Part shown: one piece after another, positions 18,086-20,625 of the stretch
How positions within the stretch are numbered: the first letter of the stretch is position 1
How the letters are laid out: the number at the start of each line of letters is the position of its first letter
Source: Euplotes cf. woodruffi 2 WChen-2021
Lineage: Eukaryota > Ciliophora > Spirotrichea > Euplotida > Euplotidae
DNA length: 20,625 nucleotides
Reading direction: 5' to 3'
Assembly: GCA_021441665.1 (NCBI GenBank)
Contig: JAGYYN010044443.1
Span: 1 to 20,625 of the forward strand
Translations under genes and position numbers: made by a program
Notes under the pieces: generated by a model
Database searches by the model: none
Told to the model about the DNA's origin: nothing
The model's input: only the letters and a program-made list of their open reading frames with translations

Positions 18086-19776
18086 ATGATTATCACGATT
18101 GACAAGATTGACAATATTCGAGGCCCTGGCGCTGGAGTCTTCTCCAAAGCTGCAAGGGCTTGCAACTCAATCACCACCCTCAGCTACTCTTATCTTATGA
18201 GCACTGGAGTAAGGCTCGAGATTCGGTTAAAATACTGCGATATCGATTTTTATATAAAAAAAAATAAGCTAAATTGAGATTACATACGATCATGTAACTT
18301 TGGTTTAGAACCAGCAGATGCGCGAGGAAGAAATGCGCAAAGCTAACGATGAACTCAAACTGGATAACAAAACTATACCGAAAACACAGACTGCAATGAG
18401 CGTTTATAAAAATTAAATTTCACCCGAATCAAATAGCGATACATGCTGAAGATGCTGAATCAGATGATAAATCGAAGCTTCAGAAGAACAACACAGGCAG
18501 CTCGTTTTTCAAATCGATTTCGAGGGATAAATAGAGAAAAATTGATGAGTTTCAGGCCTTCAGAGCCCGTCCCTGACGTCGGCAAATACAATTTAAATGT
18601 CAAGCATAAAGTCAAATGAGTTCCTTTCTGTACTTATTTATTTTAACCTCGCCTATAGCAAACCTAAAGCGACTTAACAAATACGTGAAATAAAAGAGAC
18701 TTGAAAATGATCTGTGAGCCGATCTGTGAGAAGCTTATAAAAGTCATCGACCAAGGCTCTCCGAAGATATCCAACGAAAACAAGCAAAAAAGCCAAGAAG
18801 CCGGGGACACAAAGCCAGTCGATGATAGAAGCATTCCGAGTGATAAATAAGACCACCAAGTCGAAGAAGTCAGCGCGTGGAATTAATATTCTCCGCAAGT
18901 CGCATAATTTTCAAAATGTGAAGAATCCAAGGGTATCCACGAGTAATTTTATTTTAAATTATCACTGAGTTTACGGTTTTCTTAGGCAAGCCTATGTCGA
19001 GGAGAGATAAAAAGATCACCAGCAGCGTAATGAAGAAAAGGCAAGATCCATATGGATCCAGCTCTAAAATGTCGAAGACGATGACGAATATAAACCAGCC
19101 GACAAAGAAACATTCGTACAACTTAGTGCTAACGGATAGCAACCGATATCTAGAGCCTACTTATTGAGTTGAATCAGCTACGAATATCGGACATGTCCCG
19201 ACTGTCTTGTTTGATAGAATCATCAATCGCACTTCATTTTTGAACTCCTCTCTCGATGTAAATGAAAAACGATTCCAAGCGTTCAAAGAACCGGAGATTT
19301 GGACTAAAAGCAAACGAATATCTGCCGTTCGGTTAGGTAAAGGAATTAGGCAAAATTGCATTAAAGAGGTTTTTAAGTAAGCAGAGCTCGATTATATTTA
19401 TAGAGACCGTTCTAAGTCGAAAGTCGACAGCCTTAGCTATAACCCAAATAAAGAAATTACGATGGAGAAAACCGTCCTTATGGTTCCTCAATTTGAACTC
19501 AACAATAAGAAACTTGATCGTTCAGAGTACTTAAATGTATGAAGAGAACTGCGTCCCGAATACTACGATTACGAGTCTGCAAAAGACAAGCAAAAACGAG
19601 TCAAAGGATTCAATATGAAGGTGCAGAAGACTCGAGACTTAAAGATGTAAGCTGTGTGCTTTTAATCGTGTTTTAGGTACAAGCAGACTGAAGCATATCA
19701 AAATATAATGAACGACAATGCCAAGTACGACTACATCAAAAGTCTATGTTCGACTTTTAACTTCAAGTCGTTATAA
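18086..19776 (+). CDS. Hypothetical, possibly ciliary protein with three or four +1 shifts
   Basis: Start ATG 18086 (MIITIDKIDNIRG). Exon 1 ends at 18208; the intron 18209-18308 leads to NQQMREEEMRKANDELK. The frame passes AAT-TAA (18411-18416, non-standard shift or an unseen intron), AAA-TAG (18529-18534), AAA-TAA (18688-18693) and AAA-TAA (18845-18850). Introns 18943-18985 (43 nt), 19337-19384 (48 nt) and 19647-19676 (30 nt) are well placed, and the phases close exactly to TAA 19774-19776. The junction near 18611-18670 is not settled: an intron is needed but its acceptor is unclear. The protein is basic and has PSEPVPDVGKYNLNVKHK, recalling the PxxGxY words of sperm-tail and axonemal PG-rich proteins, then HVPTVLFDRIINRTSF and FKEPEIWTKSKR. 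A ciliary microtubule role is a guess from that word. The next gene starts 18 nt downstream in the same frame. Confidence 0.72.
18411..18416 (+). other. Candidate non-canonical shift site AAT-TAA-A
   Basis: SVYKN meets AAT-TAA, and a +1 slip continues as KFHPNQIAIHAEDAESDDKS up to the AAA-TAG site. A competing model splices out a GTTTAT...AATAG intron into a different frame that is open to the same downstream region, but its composition is less protein-like. Confidence 0.5.
18529..18534 (+). other. +1 frameshift site AAA-TAG-A
   Basis: AGG-GAT-AAA-TAG-A resumes as AGA-GAA-AAA-TTG, joining FFKSISRDK to REKLMSFRPSEP. It is the only TAG among the canonical shift sites. Confidence 0.72.
18688..18693 (+). 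other. +1 frameshift site AAA-TAA-A
   Basis: TAC-GTG-AAA-TAA-A resumes as AAA-AGA-GAC-TTG, joining RLNKYVK to KRDLKMICEPICEKL. Confidence 0.8.
18845..18850 (+). other. +1 frameshift site AAA-TAA-G
   Basis: AGT-GAT-AAA-TAA-G resumes as AAG-ACC-ACC-AAG, joining DDRSIPSDK to KTTKSKKSARG. Confidence 0.82.
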
Positions 19777-19794
19777 TTCAATCTTCAGGCAATA

Positions 19795-20488
19795 ATGAAT
19801 AATATTAAAATTTTAAATATGAAATCTGCAGAATATCAGCAACTAAAATTTAAAGGTAACCTAACTTTAGCTTTTACTGGTTACTAAATCTCAAAATATT
19901 TGCTAAATTTAAAATTTTTAGACAAATTATACACAGTTGGTGATAATTTGCTTTTAAGAGAGAACAACGGAAAACTACTAATATGAAAGCTACTAGAAAT
20001 CATTCCGACTGGTGGAATTCCGTCATTTGAGGAATGGCCGTCGATTCGAGTTCAGTGGTACTACCACTCAAGCGACCTGGATCTCGCGAGCCTCGGTATC
20101 AAAGAAGCAGACCAGATATACCTAGCTGAAAATGAATTATTTTAATTCTGATCATACCGATATCGTTTACATTGGCTCGATTATTGGCAAATGCGACGTC
20201 TACACGATCGATGACTACGACCGCTGCGAGACCGTCGATGACAATACGTATTACTGCAGATCAACATTTGTAACTAAAGAATCAAGGCTAGAGCCTCCAT
20301 TCAACAAATGGAAGACTTTGTGAAGTTGCAACAAACCGATGAACCCGAACCTTCTCACGATTGGTTGAGATAAATGCGGCAACTGGTACCATCCGCAGTG
20401 AGAAGGAATCGATCCTGAGAAAGCAAAGGATATTGACTATTTTGAATGACTATCTTGAAAATCTAGAGTATTTCATCGAAAATATTAA
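19795..20488 (+). CDS. Compact BAH-PHD histone reader, 208 aa
   Basis: Exon 1 (19795-19855) and exon 2 (19922-20488) join through a 66-nt intron (GTAACC...TTTTTAG, phase 1). One +1 shift at TTT-TAA (20140-20145) closes the frame to 209 codons. Residues about 22-150 are a BAH domain: LYTVGDNLLLRENNGKLLIC, IRVQWYYHSSDL, then IYLAENELF and NSDHTDIVYIGSIIGKCDVY, which spans the shift. Residues 154-199 are a PHD finger with exact C4-H-C3 spacing (C154, C156, C169, C172, H177, C180, C196, C199) and the WYH core. Five of those cysteines are TGA codons. BAH domains of this type read methylated H3K27 or nucleosomes, and PHD fingers read H3K4; the short BAH-PHD order recalls plant EBS/SHL readers. A nuclear chromatin role is inferred. 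It lies 18 nt after the stop of the preceding gene. Confidence 0.9.
20140..20145 (+). other. Non-canonical +1 shift site TTT-TAA-T inside the BAH domain
   Basis: GAA-TTA-TTT-TAA-T must resume as AAT-TCT-GAT-CAT for the BAH signature (ELF-NSDHTD...IIGKC) to be continuous. No GT-AG intron explains the change. The codon before the stop is TTT rather than AAA. Confidence 0.78.
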
Positions 20489-20625
20489 CACATTTGTAAT
20501 AAAATTTATCTTTTTCAATATTAAAATCAGTATATAAATCTCACAAATTAAAATAAAAACTCCAACACCGTGATAAATAATTAAATTGATTAATAATACA
20601 AAGTTAAACTTTAAATATAACAAGG
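20489..20625. other. 3' flank of the BAH-PHD gene
   Basis: AT-rich, with no open frame of note and no telomeric C4A4/G4T4 repeat at the window edge. Confidence 0.6.

Noticed and set aside
2005-20488. Most genes look like pseudogenes full of stops under the standard code
   Set aside because: TGA = Cys, consistent AAA-TAR +1 shifts and short GT-AG introns restore complete, phase-exact reading frames, including intact PHD, BAH, kelch and exchanger domains.

Overview
The window looks like nuclear DNA of a Euplotes-type ciliate. Three signals in the sequence support this. (1) TGA is read as cysteine: in the PHD finger at the right end, five of the seven zinc-binding cysteines are TGA codons, while TAA and TAG act as stops. 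(2) Many otherwise clean genes carry an internal AAA-TAA or AAA-TAG, after which the protein continues exactly one base further on, as in the +1 programmed frameshifting known from Euplotes. I count twelve such sites in six genes. (3) Introns are tiny (mode 26 nt) and nearly all end in TAG. Read with the standard code, most of these genes would look like pseudogenes.

Layout. 1-1681: a left-truncated plus-strand gene or gene pair of unknown function. 1707-3211 and 3242-3548 (minus): a helical/coiled-coil protein and a one-TM small protein, 30 nt apart. 3549-4209: AT-rich divergent spacer. 4210-7052 (plus): a 682-residue IQ-motif protein with about 16 introns and four +1 shifts. 7146-10439 (minus): a long kelch-repeat protein. 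10440-10926: AT-rich divergent spacer. 10927-12039 (plus): a mitochondrial Whirly-like nucleic-acid-binding protein with two shifts. 12040-13604: convergent spacer with an odd GC-richer core. 13605-15638 (minus): a cation/Ca2+ exchanger of the CCX/NCLX group. 15687-16189 (plus): a probable small gene. 16211-17383 (plus): a leucine-rich-repeat coiled-coil protein. 17384-18085: spacer with a nearly G-free tract. 18086-19776 (plus): a shift-rich protein, perhaps ciliary. 19795-20488 (plus): a compact BAH-PHD chromatin reader.

The genes do not form one pathway; they look like ordinary host genes. The strongest observation is about decoding. In my gene models every AAA-TAR frameshift site has a purine after the stop triplet (12 of 12), while every true terminator has a pyrimidine there (11 of 11). 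Three non-AAA candidate shift sites (TTT-TAA, AAT-TAA, TCG-TAA) are also present. About ten genes on 20.6 kb without terminal C4A4/G4T4 repeats is unusual for Euplotes gene-sized somatic chromosomes, so the window may be germline (micronuclear) DNA or a multi-gene somatic chromosome. I cannot tell which.
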